Part shown: one piece after another, positions 34,711 through 43,048 of the stretch
How the letters are laid out: each line of letters opens with the position of its first letter
Position numbering within the stretch: position 1 is the first letter of the stretch
NCBI GenBank assembly: GCA_902557155.1
Contig: CACDYR010000005.1
Coordinates: 1 to 64,000 of the forward strand
Direction: 5' to 3'
Length of the DNA: 64,000 nucleotides
DNA from: an uncultured Pelagibacteraceae bacterium
GTDB taxonomy: Bacteria; Pseudomonadota; Alphaproteobacteria; Pelagibacterales; Pelagibacteraceae
Made by a program: the position numbers and the translations under genes
The notes under the pieces: generated by a model
The model's database searches: none
Told to the model about the DNA's origin: nothing
The model's input: only the letters and a program-made list of their open reading frames with translations

Positions 34711-35653
34711 GAATAGAAGAGCCTTTATTGTTGGTTTAAAATCATCAATATTATCAAAGAAAGAGATTACTTTTTTAAGGAAATATAAACCATGGGGAGT
34801 TATTCTATTTTCAAGAAACATAAATTCAATTGAACAAACTAAAAAATTAACTGATAAAATAAAAAAGATATTTAAAGACAAAAAATACCCAATATTAATT
34901 GATCAAGAAGGTGGACGAGTAAATCGACTAAGTAAAATTATTTCATTTGACAATTTAACCTCTGAATATTTTGGTAATTTATTCACAAAAGATAAGAAAA
35001 AATTTAATATTATTTATAAATTATTTATCGATAAAACTTCGTATTTGCTTAAATCAATTGGTGTTAATATAAATACTGTTCCTGTTTTAGATCTTCGAGT
35101 TAAAGGAGCCAGCAACATTATTGGTGATAGGTCTTTTTCAAAAAATAAAAAAAATATCTCTAAAATTGGAGATATTTGTATTGATTATTTTCATGAAAAT
35201 TCCATTGGAACTGTGATGAAACACATACCAGGGCATGGATTAGCTAAGGTAGATAGTCATAAATTTACTCCTACAGTTACCAAAAACTTAAATTATTTGA
35301 ATAAAAATGATTTTTTTCCATTCAAGAAAAAACAAAGCTATTTTGCAATGACAGCACATGTAATATATCGAAGCATTGATAGGTTAAATACAGCTACACA
35401 CTCTAAAAAAATTATAAATTTAATTAGAAAAAAAATTGGCTTTAAAAACATTTTAATTTCAGATGATTTATCAATGAAAAGTTTAAAAGATGATTTAAAA
35501 ACTAATACTATTAAAACGTTTAGTGCAGGTTGTAATCTTGCTCTCCATTGTAATGGTAAATTGTCTGAAATGAAGGTAGTTGGTGATAATTCACCAATGG
35601 TAAGTAATTTTATTATAAAAAAAACATCGTTATTTTATAAAATTTTAAGTTAA
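34703..35653 (+). CDS. nagZ: Beta-N-acetylhexosaminidase, GH3 family
   Basis: Removes N-acetylglucosamine from peptidoglycan turnover fragments in the cytoplasm. 316 residues. LIDQEGGRVNRL, KHIPGHGLAKVDSHK (catalytic His loop) and ISDDLSM (D254/D255, nucleophile) are characteristic. It is part of the argS-scpA run and starts inside the end of the preceding small gene. Confidence 0.92.
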   Translation: MIKNRRAFIVGLKSSILSKKEITFLRKYKPWGVILFSRNINSIEQTKKLTDKIKKIFKDKKYPILIDQEGGRVNRLSKIISFDNLTSEYFGNLFTKDKKKFNIIYKLFIDKTSYLLKSIGVNINTVPVLDLRVKGASNIIGDRSFSKNKKNISKIGDICIDYFHENSIGTVMKHIPGHGLAKVDSHKFTPTVTKNLNYLNKNDFFPFKKKQSYFAMTAHVIYRSIDRLNTATHSKKIINLIRKKIGFKNILISDDLSMKSLKDDLKTNTIKTFSAGCNLALHCNGKLSEMKVVGDNSPMVSNFIIKKTSLFYKILS

Positions 35654-35662
35654 TATCTGAGC

Positions 35663-36406
35663 ATGACTATTTCTGATTCTGCATTATTTAATGTTGATAT
35701 AAATAACTATAATGGTCCTCTAGATGTACTTTTAGATTTAGCAAAAGCTCAAAAAGTAGATCTTGAAGAGATATCAATTACAAAGCTAGCAGATCAATTT
35801 CACGATTATATTACAAAAGAAAAAGATTTAAATTTAGAAATTGCTTCAGAATATTTATTGATGGCAACTTGGTTAGCATATTTGAAATCTAAACTATTAC
35901 TTCCAGGAACTCCAGAAGAAGAATTTAAAGTTCAAGAAGTTGCTGAAAAATTAAAATTACAACTAAAAAAATTAGAACTAATAAGATTACTTTCTGAACA
36001 AATGCTAAAAAGAAAAAGACTGGGTAGAGAAATTCGATCAAGAGGAATGAAAGGAAATATAAGATCTATTTATAGTACAGAATATAATTTAAGTTTATTT
36101 GAACTACTTAAGTCATATTCAACAATTATTATGACAAAAGACTTTCAAAAAATGAATATTCCAAAATTACCTGTCTTTACAGCTGAGGATGGAATTAAAA
36201 CTATAAGAGAGTTTTTTGGTAAATTAATTGATTGGAAAAAATTAGATGATTTAATTCCCAAAAATTTTAAAAGCGGCTCAAAATATAAACGTACTGGGAA
36301 AGCAGGAATTTTTGCCGGTTCATTAGAATTAGTTAAAGAAGGAAACCTGACTATCAAACAAGATAAATTATTTGACGATATTTATGTGAAGGAAAATAAT
36401 GATTAA
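35663..36406 (+). CDS. scpA: Segregation and condensation protein A
   Basis: Kleisin subunit of the SMC condensin complex for chromosome organisation. 247 residues: the N-terminal segment NYNGPLDVLLDLAKAQKVDLEEISI and the EYLLMATWLAYLKSKLLLP block bind the SMC neck, with a C-terminal winged helix. It overlaps scpB by 8 bp; the two proteins act together with Smc (not in this window). Confidence 0.95.
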   Translation: MTISDSALFNVDINNYNGPLDVLLDLAKAQKVDLEEISITKLADQFHDYITKEKDLNLEIASEYLLMATWLAYLKSKLLLPGTPEEEFKVQEVAEKLKLQLKKLELIRLLSEQMLKRKRLGREIRSRGMKGNIRSIYSTEYNLSLFELLKSYSTIIMTKDFQKMNIPKLPVFTAEDGIKTIREFFGKLIDWKKLDDLIPKNFKSGSKYKRTGKAGIFAGSLELVKEGNLTIKQDKLFDDIYVKENND

Positions 36407-37100
36407 AAAAGAAAAAATTTCAAAAGATAATATCGTTAAATTTCCATCTAAGCTATCTGATTTGGAAAAAGAAATTGAAGCAGTAATTTTTGCTGCTGCT
36501 GAACCATTAGATGTTGATACAATCGAAAGCAAAGTTACTAAAAAAGGTAGCGTATCTAAATCATTAGAAAAGTTGCAGCAAGAATACTCTAAACGTGGAA
36601 TTAATCTAGTTTGCATAAAAGAAAAGTGGTCTTTCAGAACTTCTCCTAATTTGTCAAATATTATGTCACAAGAAAGGACGGTCGAAAAAAAACTTTCTAG
36701 AGCTGCTGTTGAGACTTTAGCCATAATCGTTTATCACCAACCTGTTACTAGAGCTGAGATTGAAGAGATAAGAGGTGTTGCATTTGGAACGAATACTCTT
36801 GAAATATTGATGGAACTCAACTGGGTGAAACCAGGTGGTCGTAAAAATGTACCAGGTAGACCAATTCAGTATGTTACAACTGATGAATTTTTAAGTCACT
36901 TTAATCTCCAAAAATTATCAGATTTGCCTACAATTGATGAATTAGGTGCAGCTGGTTTAATTGATAGTTCAAGTATTGATAGTGCAATTTTTGGAACAGG
37001 AAAATTCTACAAAGAAAAACAAGATGAAAAAAAAGAGGATATTTATTCTAATATTGACGAGATGTTAAATAGTACTCTTGATACAGAAGAGAAAGATTAA
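36399..37100 (+). CDS. scpB: Segregation and condensation protein B
   Basis: Dimeric winged-helix partner of ScpA in the SMC complex. 233 residues. KEIEAVIFAAAEPL at the start, then SRAAVETLAIIVYHQPVTRAEIEEIRGV and VPGRPIQYVTTDEFL are strongly conserved family blocks. A lysine/acid-rich tail follows. Overlaps scpA; the tat genes begin 47 bp downstream. Confidence 0.95.
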   Translation: MIKKEKISKDNIVKFPSKLSDLEKEIEAVIFAAAEPLDVDTIESKVTKKGSVSKSLEKLQQEYSKRGINLVCIKEKWSFRTSPNLSNIMSQERTVEKKLSRAAVETLAIIVYHQPVTRAEIEEIRGVAFGTNTLEILMELNWVKPGGRKNVPGRPIQYVTTDEFLSHFNLQKLSDLPTIDELGAAGLIDSSSIDSAIFGTGKFYKEKQDEKKEDIYSNIDEMLNSTLDTEEKD

Positions 37101-37147
37101 CAAAAAAGTAACTTTTAAATTAATCATAAAAAGGTTATAAGTTTTTC

Positions 37148-37348
37148 ATGAGCATAGGAATTTGGCAAATAGCAATCGTAGTTATATTAGTAGTCTTATT
37201 ATTTGGACGAGGTAAAATCTCCAGTCTGATGGGTGATGTAGCTAAAGGTATTAAAAGTTTCAAAAAAGGAATGGCGTCAGATGTTACTGACGATACAGAG
37301 CCAAAAAATATATCCGACGAAAATAAAGACTCAGAAAACAAAGATTAA
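37148..37348 (+). CDS. tatA: Twin-arginine translocase subunit TatA
   Basis: Forms the pore-like oligomers of the Tat folded-protein exporter. 66 residues: a single N-terminal helix ([17 protein letters not shown]), the hinge FGRGKI, an amphipathic helix ([15 protein letters not shown]) and a polar tail. First of tatA-tatB-tatC. At least one Tat substrate candidate, the M48 lipoprotein at 51432-52259, lies in this window. Confidence 0.95.
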   Translation: MSIGIWQIAIVVILVVLLFGRGKISSLMGDVAKGIKSFKKGMASDVTDDTEPKNISDENKDSENKD

Positions 37349-37353
37349 ATCAC

Positions 37354-37575
37354 ATGCCTACTATTGGTTGGTTTGAGATATTAATTGTTGTTGGTATTGC
37401 AATTGTTGTTCTTGGGCCAAAAGATTTTCCAATCATGTTAAAGAAAGCAGGTTCTTGGATAGGTACTGCAAAAAGATATGTGAGCAACATTCAAAATGAG
37501 GTTTCTAATTTAGAAATTGATGAAGAAAAAATTGATAATGAAATAAAAAAAGAAACTAAAAAAGATGAGCAATGA
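37354..37575 (+). CDS. tatB: Twin-arginine translocase subunit TatB
   Basis: Receptor subunit of the Tat exporter with TatC. 73 residues, short for TatB (often over 100). Membrane helix with WFEILIVVGIAIVVLGPKD, where the GPKD hinge is TatB-like, then an amphipathic helix and an acidic/lysine tail. Overlaps tatC by 11 bp. Confidence 0.9.
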   Translation: MPTIGWFEILIVVGIAIVVLGPKDFPIMLKKAGSWIGTAKRYVSNIQNEVSNLEIDEEKIDNEIKKETKKDEQ

Positions 37576-38335
37576 AGAAAATGAAGGTGGATTTGTTAGC
37601 CATCTAACAGAACTAAGAAAAAGATTAATACATAGTTTTATATTTCTAATAATCTTTTTTGTTGTTTGTTATATTTTTGCAGAACATATCTACGGTTTTT
37701 TAGTTGATCCTTTTGCTCAAGCGGTAAAAGATGATGGATCTGATAGAAGGCTTATTTTTACCGCCTTACAGGAAACTTTTTTAACGTATATCAAGGTATC
37801 TTTTTTCACAGCTTTTTTCGTGACCTGTCCATTTATTCTAATGCAAATATGGAAATTTATTGCCCCAGGTTTATATAAACATGAAAAAGTTGCTATACTT
37901 CCATACCTTATCTTAACACCAATCCTTTTCTTTTTGGGAGGTATGCTTGTTTACTATTTGATAATGCCTCTAGCTATTAAATTCTTTTTATCATTTGAAA
38001 GTACAGGGATGTCTACAAGTTTACCAATTCAATTAGAAGCCAAAGTAAATGAATACTTGTCACTTGTTATGAAGTTAATTTTTGCGTTTGGAATAAGTTT
38101 CCAACTACCTATAGTTTTAAGTTTGTTAGCAAGAATAGGTGTTGTTGACAGTCAATTTCTAAAAGAAAGAAGAAAGTATGTTGTAGTAATTATATTTGCT
38201 GCTGCTGCATTGCTTACACCACCAGATCCAATTACTCAAATAGGTTTAGCTATTCCTTTATTAATTTTATATGAATTATCAATATTTTCAGTAAAATTTA
38301 TAGAAAACAAAAATTTAGAAAAGACTGATGCATAA
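37565..38335 (+). CDS. tatC: Twin-arginine translocase subunit TatC
   Basis: Six-helix receptor of the Tat exporter that recognises the twin-arginine signal. 256 residues. SHLTELRKRLIHS at the N-terminus, FTALQETFLTYIK, and FGISFQLPIVL are typical. It overlaps serS by 8 bp. Completes tatABC. Confidence 0.96.
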   Translation: MSNEENEGGFVSHLTELRKRLIHSFIFLIIFFVVCYIFAEHIYGFLVDPFAQAVKDDGSDRRLIFTALQETFLTYIKVSFFTAFFVTCPFILMQIWKFIAPGLYKHEKVAILPYLILTPILFFLGGMLVYYLIMPLAIKFFLSFESTGMSTSLPIQLEAKVNEYLSLVMKLIFAFGISFQLPIVLSLLARIGVVDSQFLKERRKYVVVIIFAAAALLTPPDPITQIGLAIPLLILYELSIFSVKFIENKNLEKTDA

Positions 38336-39587
38336 TTTAAAAGAAATTAGAAAAGACTATTCAAAATTTGAAAAAGATCTTGAAAAGCGTTCAGTTAAAA
38401 TTGATTTTAATAATTTAAAAAAGCTTGATGAATTAAATAGAGATTTAATTCAAAAGAAAGAAAATTTAGAAAAAGAAAAAAAAGATATTTCGAAATCTAA
38501 AGATGAAAGTTTATTCAAAAAATCTAAAGAAATCTCTACTGAATTAGAAAAGATCGCTGAGCAACAAAAAAATACTAAAACTGAATTAGATAACATTTTG
38601 TCAAGTATACCAAACATACCTCATCAGGATGTTCCAAATGGAAAAGATGAAAATGACAATGTGGAAGTTTTAAAAGCAGGTAAAGTTCCTGAATTTGACT
38701 TTAAACCTAAATCTCACTACGAACTTGGAGAAAATTTAGGTATGCTCGATTTTGATCTTGCAACTAAAACAACCGGATCAAGATTTGTATTTGTTAAAAA
38801 AGAGTTAGCATTACTAGAACGAGCTTTATCTAACTTTATGCTGGATACTCATATTGTTCAAAATGGTTATCAAGAGATTTCACCTCCATTGATTGCCTCT
38901 GATAATACAATGTATGGAACAGGCCAATTACCAAAATTTGAAAACGATCAATTTGAAATAAAATTTGATGAAGGATCTGATAGAAAATTTTTAATTCCAA
39001 CCGCTGAAGTAATTTTAACAAATATTGTTAAAGATAAAATTGTTGACCAAAAAGAATTACCAATGAGATTTGTTGCTTCAACTCCATGTTTTAGAAAGGA
39101 AGCAGGCAGTTATGGAAAAGATACCAAAGGAATGATTAGACAACATCAATTTTATAAAGTTGAGATGGTTAGTATTGTCGAAAAAGAAAATTGTTTAGAT
39201 GAATTAGAGCGAATGACAAATTGTGCAACAGATATACTGGATAAATTGGAATTACCTTATAGAAAAATAATTTTATGCTCAGGTGATATGGGTTTCAGTG
39301 CAGAAAAAACCTACGATATTGAAGTGTGGTTGCCATCAGAAAATAAGTATCGTGAAATATCATCATGCTCTTCTTGTTCAACATTTCAGGCACAAAGAAT
39401 GAAATCAAGATATAAAAATAAAAATAAGGAAACTGTTTTTGTTGGAACATTAAATGGAAGTGGTTTAGCCGTGGGAAGAACTTTAATTGCTGTGCTAGAA
39501 AACTATCAAAAAAAAGATGGTTCGATTGTTGTTCCTAAGGTACTGCGACCGTATATGAATAATTTGGAATTGATTTCAGCTAAATAA
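38328..39587 (+). CDS. serS: Seryl-tRNA synthetase
   Basis: Class II synthetase charging tRNA-Ser, one isoacceptor of which is encoded in this window (55327-55416). 419 residues: an N-terminal two-helix coiled-coil arm (about 30-100), motif 2 FRKEAGSYGKDTKGMIRQHQF, and motif 3 GSGLAVGRTLIAVLENYQ. SCSSCSTFQAQRM is a SerRS block. Confidence 0.97.
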   Translation: MHNLKEIRKDYSKFEKDLEKRSVKIDFNNLKKLDELNRDLIQKKENLEKEKKDISKSKDESLFKKSKEISTELEKIAEQQKNTKTELDNILSSIPNIPHQDVPNGKDENDNVEVLKAGKVPEFDFKPKSHYELGENLGMLDFDLATKTTGSRFVFVKKELALLERALSNFMLDTHIVQNGYQEISPPLIASDNTMYGTGQLPKFENDQFEIKFDEGSDRKFLIPTAEVILTNIVKDKIVDQKELPMRFVASTPCFRKEAGSYGKDTKGMIRQHQFYKVEMVSIVEKENCLDELERMTNCATDILDKLELPYRKIILCSGDMGFSAEKTYDIEVWLPSENKYREISSCSSCSTFQAQRMKSRYKNKNKETVFVGTLNGSGLAVGRTLIAVLENYQKKDGSIVVPKVLRPYMNNLELISAK

Positions 39588-39642
39588 AGTTGTTTTAATT
39601 ACATAGATAGTATAAGTATTCACATAATTTATAAGGAGATTT

Positions 39643-39936
39643 ATGGAAGGCTCAGGAATAGGACAATTTATACCGTTAATTTTAATATTTGTTATTTTTT
39701 ATTTTTTCTTAATAAGACCACAGCAAAAAAAAGTTAAAGAGCACAAAGCAATGGTTGAAAGTCTTAAGAGAGGTGACAAGGTTGTTACTTCTGGCGGAAT
39801 TACAGGTACAGTGGAGAGACTTATAGACAACGATAAAGTTGAAGTAGAAATTGCTGAAAACGTAAAGGTTGAGATAGTTAAATCAACTGGTATTCAAAGT
39901 CTTGTTAATACAAATACTCAAGAAGTTAAAAAATAA
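39643..39936 (+). CDS. yajC: Preprotein translocase subunit YajC
   Basis: Accessory membrane protein of the SecDF-YajC complex. 97 residues: one helix (QFIPLILIFVIFYFFLIRP), then QQKKVKEHKAMVESLKRGD and the conserved VVTSGGITGTV. A good ribosome-binding site (AAGGAG) lies 7 bases before the start. It precedes secD by 14 bp. Confidence 0.96.
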   Translation: MEGSGIGQFIPLILIFVIFYFFLIRPQQKKVKEHKAMVESLKRGDKVVTSGGITGTVERLIDNDKVEVEIAENVKVEIVKSTGIQSLVNTNTQEVKK

Positions 39937-39950
39937 TTATTTTTAGTTAA

Positions 39951-41504
39951 GTGCTTTATTTCTCTAAGTTAAGAATTTTATTAATAACTCTTTTTTCAGT
40001 TTTATTTATTTTAATAGCTTCATCAAATCTTTTTAAATTTGATGATAATTTTTTTGATAAAAAAATTAATCTAGGTTTAGATCTTCAGGGTGGATCATAT
40101 CTATTACTTGAAATTGATAATGAACCTGTAATTGAACAAAAATTACAAAACCTAACAACAATAATTAGAAATTACTTCAAAGAAAAAAATATTAAAATCA
40201 ACAATATAAAAATAGAAAATCAAAATATTTTTTTTAATGTAACAGATAATGATAAGCAATCTGTCTTAGATGTTTTTCAGGATGAAAATAGCGACCTTAA
40301 CCCTTATTACCCACGATTTAAATCACATCAGTTAGAAATTGAAGATACAGGGTTAAATTTAAAAGTTAATTTTTCAAGACAGGGTTTAATTAAACTTAAA
40401 ACTTCTTCTCAAGATCAAGCTATAGAAATAGTAAGAAGAAGGGTAGATGAGGTTGGAACTAATGAACCCAACATACTTAAAAGAGGAAATAACAGAATTT
40501 TAGTAGAGCTTCCTGGATTAGATGATCCAATGAGAATAAAATCATTACTTGGTAAAACTGCAAACCTTACTTTTCGCTTTGTAACAAATGATGAAAATGA
40601 TCGTTTTGGTGTTGAAAAGTTAAAATTTGAAAATGGCCTAGAAGAAGCAACAGTTAGTAAAAGAATTATAATCAGTGGTGAAAATTTACTCGATGCACAA
40701 CCAAAAATGGATACTCAAGCTAACCAAACAATTGTTTCATTTACTTTAGATAGAGTAGGTGCAAAGAGGTTTGGTAAGGCAACATCAACTGGTATTGGAA
40801 AACAATTAGCAATTGTTTTAGATGGTAAAATTATTAGTGCACCTGTAGTTAGAGATACGATTGCTAGTGGTTCTGGTCAGATAAGTGGTGGCTTTACTTT
40901 TCAAACAGCAACTGATCTAGCTTTGTTATTAAGATCAGGAGCATTGCCAGCACCATTAGAAATAATTGAAGAAAGAACGGTTGGACCTGATCTTGGACAA
41001 GACTCAATTAATGCAGGAATGATTGCTTTGGCAATAGGTTTTATGTTGGTGATAATTTTTATGTTCGTTAAATATAAAATTTTTGGATTGATAACTAATG
41101 TGACTCTAATAGTTAATTTGTTTATACTTTTAGGTGTTTTAACTTTATTCGAGGCCACTTTAACATTACCTGGTATTGCAGGAATTATTTTAACTGTAGG
41201 TATGGCAGTTGATGCAAATGTTTTAATTTTTGAGAGGATTAAAGAAGAACTGAAAGACGAGACTAATAATATTTTGGCTTTTGATGGTGGTTATACTAAA
41301 TCAAGAACAGCAATTTTAGATGCCAATATTACTACATTATTAGCTGCAATAATTTTGTTTTTCATGGGCTCAGGTCCAGTGAAAGGTTTTGCTGTAACTT
41401 TAGGAGTTGGAATATTTACAACGCTATTTTCAGTATATTTCATAGCAAGATTGTTCACTAGTATTTATGTATCAAGAAACAAAGATAAGGAAAAATTAAT
41501 CTAA
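39951..41504 (+). CDS. secD: Protein translocase subunit SecD
   Basis: Proton-motive-force-driven membrane protein assisting Sec export. 517 residues, GTG start. Family blocks: LGLDLQGGSYLLLEID, the periplasmic P1 domain with VVRRRVDEVGTNEP-like IVRRRVDEVGTNEPNI, and the C-terminal RND-type helices with LTVGMAVDANVLIFERIKEE. One-base overlap (TAATG) with secF. Confidence 0.96.
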   Translation: MLYFSKLRILLITLFSVLFILIASSNLFKFDDNFFDKKINLGLDLQGGSYLLLEIDNEPVIEQKLQNLTTIIRNYFKEKNIKINNIKIENQNIFFNVTDNDKQSVLDVFQDENSDLNPYYPRFKSHQLEIEDTGLNLKVNFSRQGLIKLKTSSQDQAIEIVRRRVDEVGTNEPNILKRGNNRILVELPGLDDPMRIKSLLGKTANLTFRFVTNDENDRFGVEKLKFENGLEEATVSKRIIISGENLLDAQPKMDTQANQTIVSFTLDRVGAKRFGKATSTGIGKQLAIVLDGKIISAPVVRDTIASGSGQISGGFTFQTATDLALLLRSGALPAPLEIIEERTVGPDLGQDSINAGMIALAIGFMLVIIFMFVKYKIFGLITNVTLIVNLFILLGVLTLFEATLTLPGIAGIILTVGMAVDANVLIFERIKEELKDETNNILAFDGGYTKSRTAILDANITTLLAAIILFFMGSGPVKGFAVTLGVGIFTTLFSVYFIARLFTSIYVSRNKDKEKLI

Positions 41505-42394
41505 TGATTGCATTTAATAAATATTATAATCACTTTAATTTATTATCATCAGTTTTAATTGTTGTTTCATTATTATTGTTAATATTTAAAGGGCTTAATT
41601 TTGGTATAGACTTCAAAGGTGGGACATTAATTGAATTAAGAGCCTCAGACTCAAAAATAAATGTTAGTTCATTAAGAGATAGATTTAATCAAATGGATTT
41701 AGGAGATGTTTCGGTCAAAAAATTTGGTAATGATACTGATTTTTTAGTAAAATTTGAAAATAAAGACAATAAAAAGAACATCATTGAAGAAATTAAAGTT
41801 AATTTAGATAAATCTTTTGGAAACAATTATGATTTTAGAAGAGTTGAAAATGTTGGTCCAAAAGTAAGTGCAGAATTATTAAAATCAGGGGTTATAGCAA
41901 TATCTTTGTCTTTAGCATTAATGTTGATTTACATTTGGATTAGATTTGAATGGCAGTTTAGTCTGGGTGCAATTTTAGCTTTGTTTCATGACGTTATTGT
42001 AACTCTAGGAGTTTTTTCTCTATTTAGTTTAGAAATTAATTTATCAATTATAGCAGCAGTGTTAACAATAGTTGGATATTCAATGAATGATACAGTAGTT
42101 ATTTTTGACCGTGTTCGTGAAAATCTAAGAAAATATTCAGATATAAAAATTTTCGAATTAACAAATATTTCAATTAATGAAACGTTATCAAGAACTATAA
42201 TAACTTCTGCAACTACTTTACTAGCTTTATTAGCAATTTATTTTTTTGGTGGAGAAATATTAAAAGGTTTTTCTCTAGCAATGATACTTGGTGTTGTTTT
42301 TGGAACTTATTCATCTATTTATATTGCTAACACTGTTTTAGTTAGGCTAAGAGTTTCTCAAAAAACTGTTCTTAGAGAAGACGATCAGAAATAA
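41504..42394 (+). CDS. secF: Protein translocase subunit SecF
   Basis: Partner of SecD. 296 residues with GLNFGIDFKGGTLIELR at the start, VGPKVSAELLKSGV, and SMNDTVVIFDRVRENLRKY in the membrane part. Translationally coupled to secD. Ends 1 bp from the convergent gene at 42396. Confidence 0.96.
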   Translation: MIAFNKYYNHFNLLSSVLIVVSLLLLIFKGLNFGIDFKGGTLIELRASDSKINVSSLRDRFNQMDLGDVSVKKFGNDTDFLVKFENKDNKKNIIEEIKVNLDKSFGNNYDFRRVENVGPKVSAELLKSGVIAISLSLALMLIYIWIRFEWQFSLGAILALFHDVIVTLGVFSLFSLEINLSIIAAVLTIVGYSMNDTVVIFDRVRENLRKYSDIKIFELTNISINETLSRTIITSATTLLALLAIYFFGGEILKGFSLAMILGVVFGTYSSIYIANTVLVRLRVSQKTVLREDDQK

Positions 42395-42395
42395 A

Positions 42396-42998
42396 TCAAT
42401 ATATATTTTGTGCAGCTACCATTGAAAGTAGCATGGGTAAAGATAACAAAGTATTTGTTCTTGAGAATAGCATTGCAGTTTTAGCCGACTTAGCTTTTGT
42501 ATCTGCATCACTCTCAACTATTCCTAAGGCTCTTTTTTGATTTGGCCAAATCACAAACCAGACATTAAATGCCATTATAATTCCAAGCCACATTCCAATT
42601 CCAATTGCAGTATGTTTTGGAACACCCGAACCAATGCTTAAAGTCATTGCATCATGAAGATATCCATTAAGAAGAGCAAGAATTAAACCTGAAAGAACAG
42701 TTAATGCAGCAGCCCATCTAAAGTAAAATAATGCAGCTGGTGCTATTACTTTACCAATAGCTGGTTTTTGTTCATCTGGAATTTTTCCCATATTTGGAAT
42801 TTGAACAAAATTGAAATACCACAATAATCCAATCCACATAATTGCAACAATTACATGTATGTATCTAAATAACCAGCTCCAGAACAGAGTATCAAAAGCA
42901 ATTCCATCGTTTAAATAAAACAATCCTAAAAACAAAATAATTGCTAAAGCAAGTGATGCGTGCACTGTTTTTGATAATGATGACAATAAACTACTCAT
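42396..42998 (-). CDS. Membrane protein resembling the N-terminal domain of urate hydroxylase PuuD
   Basis: 200-residue protein with four or five helices. RYIHVIVAIMWIGLLWYFNFVQIP and the later NVWFVIWPNQKRAL recall the membrane domain of PuuD-type proteins, here without a cytochrome c domain. No purine-degradation gene is near, so a urate role is doubtful. Alphaproteobacteria carry free-standing proteins of this kind, sometimes called DUF989-like. Function uncertain. It is convergent with secF with 1 bp between stops. Confidence 0.7.
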   Translation of the reverse strand: MSSLLSSLSKTVHASLALAIILFLGLFYLNDGIAFDTLFWSWLFRYIHVIVAIMWIGLLWYFNFVQIPNMGKIPDEQKPAIGKVIAPAALFYFRWAAALTVLSGLILALLNGYLHDAMTLSIGSGVPKHTAIGIGMWLGIIMAFNVWFVIWPNQKRALGIVESDADTKAKSAKTAMLFSRTNTLLSLPMLLSMVAAQNIY

Positions 42999-43048
42999 GA
43001 TTCTTGTTAACTATACACTACTTTTTAAATTTTTTTAAGTTGTTAAAT

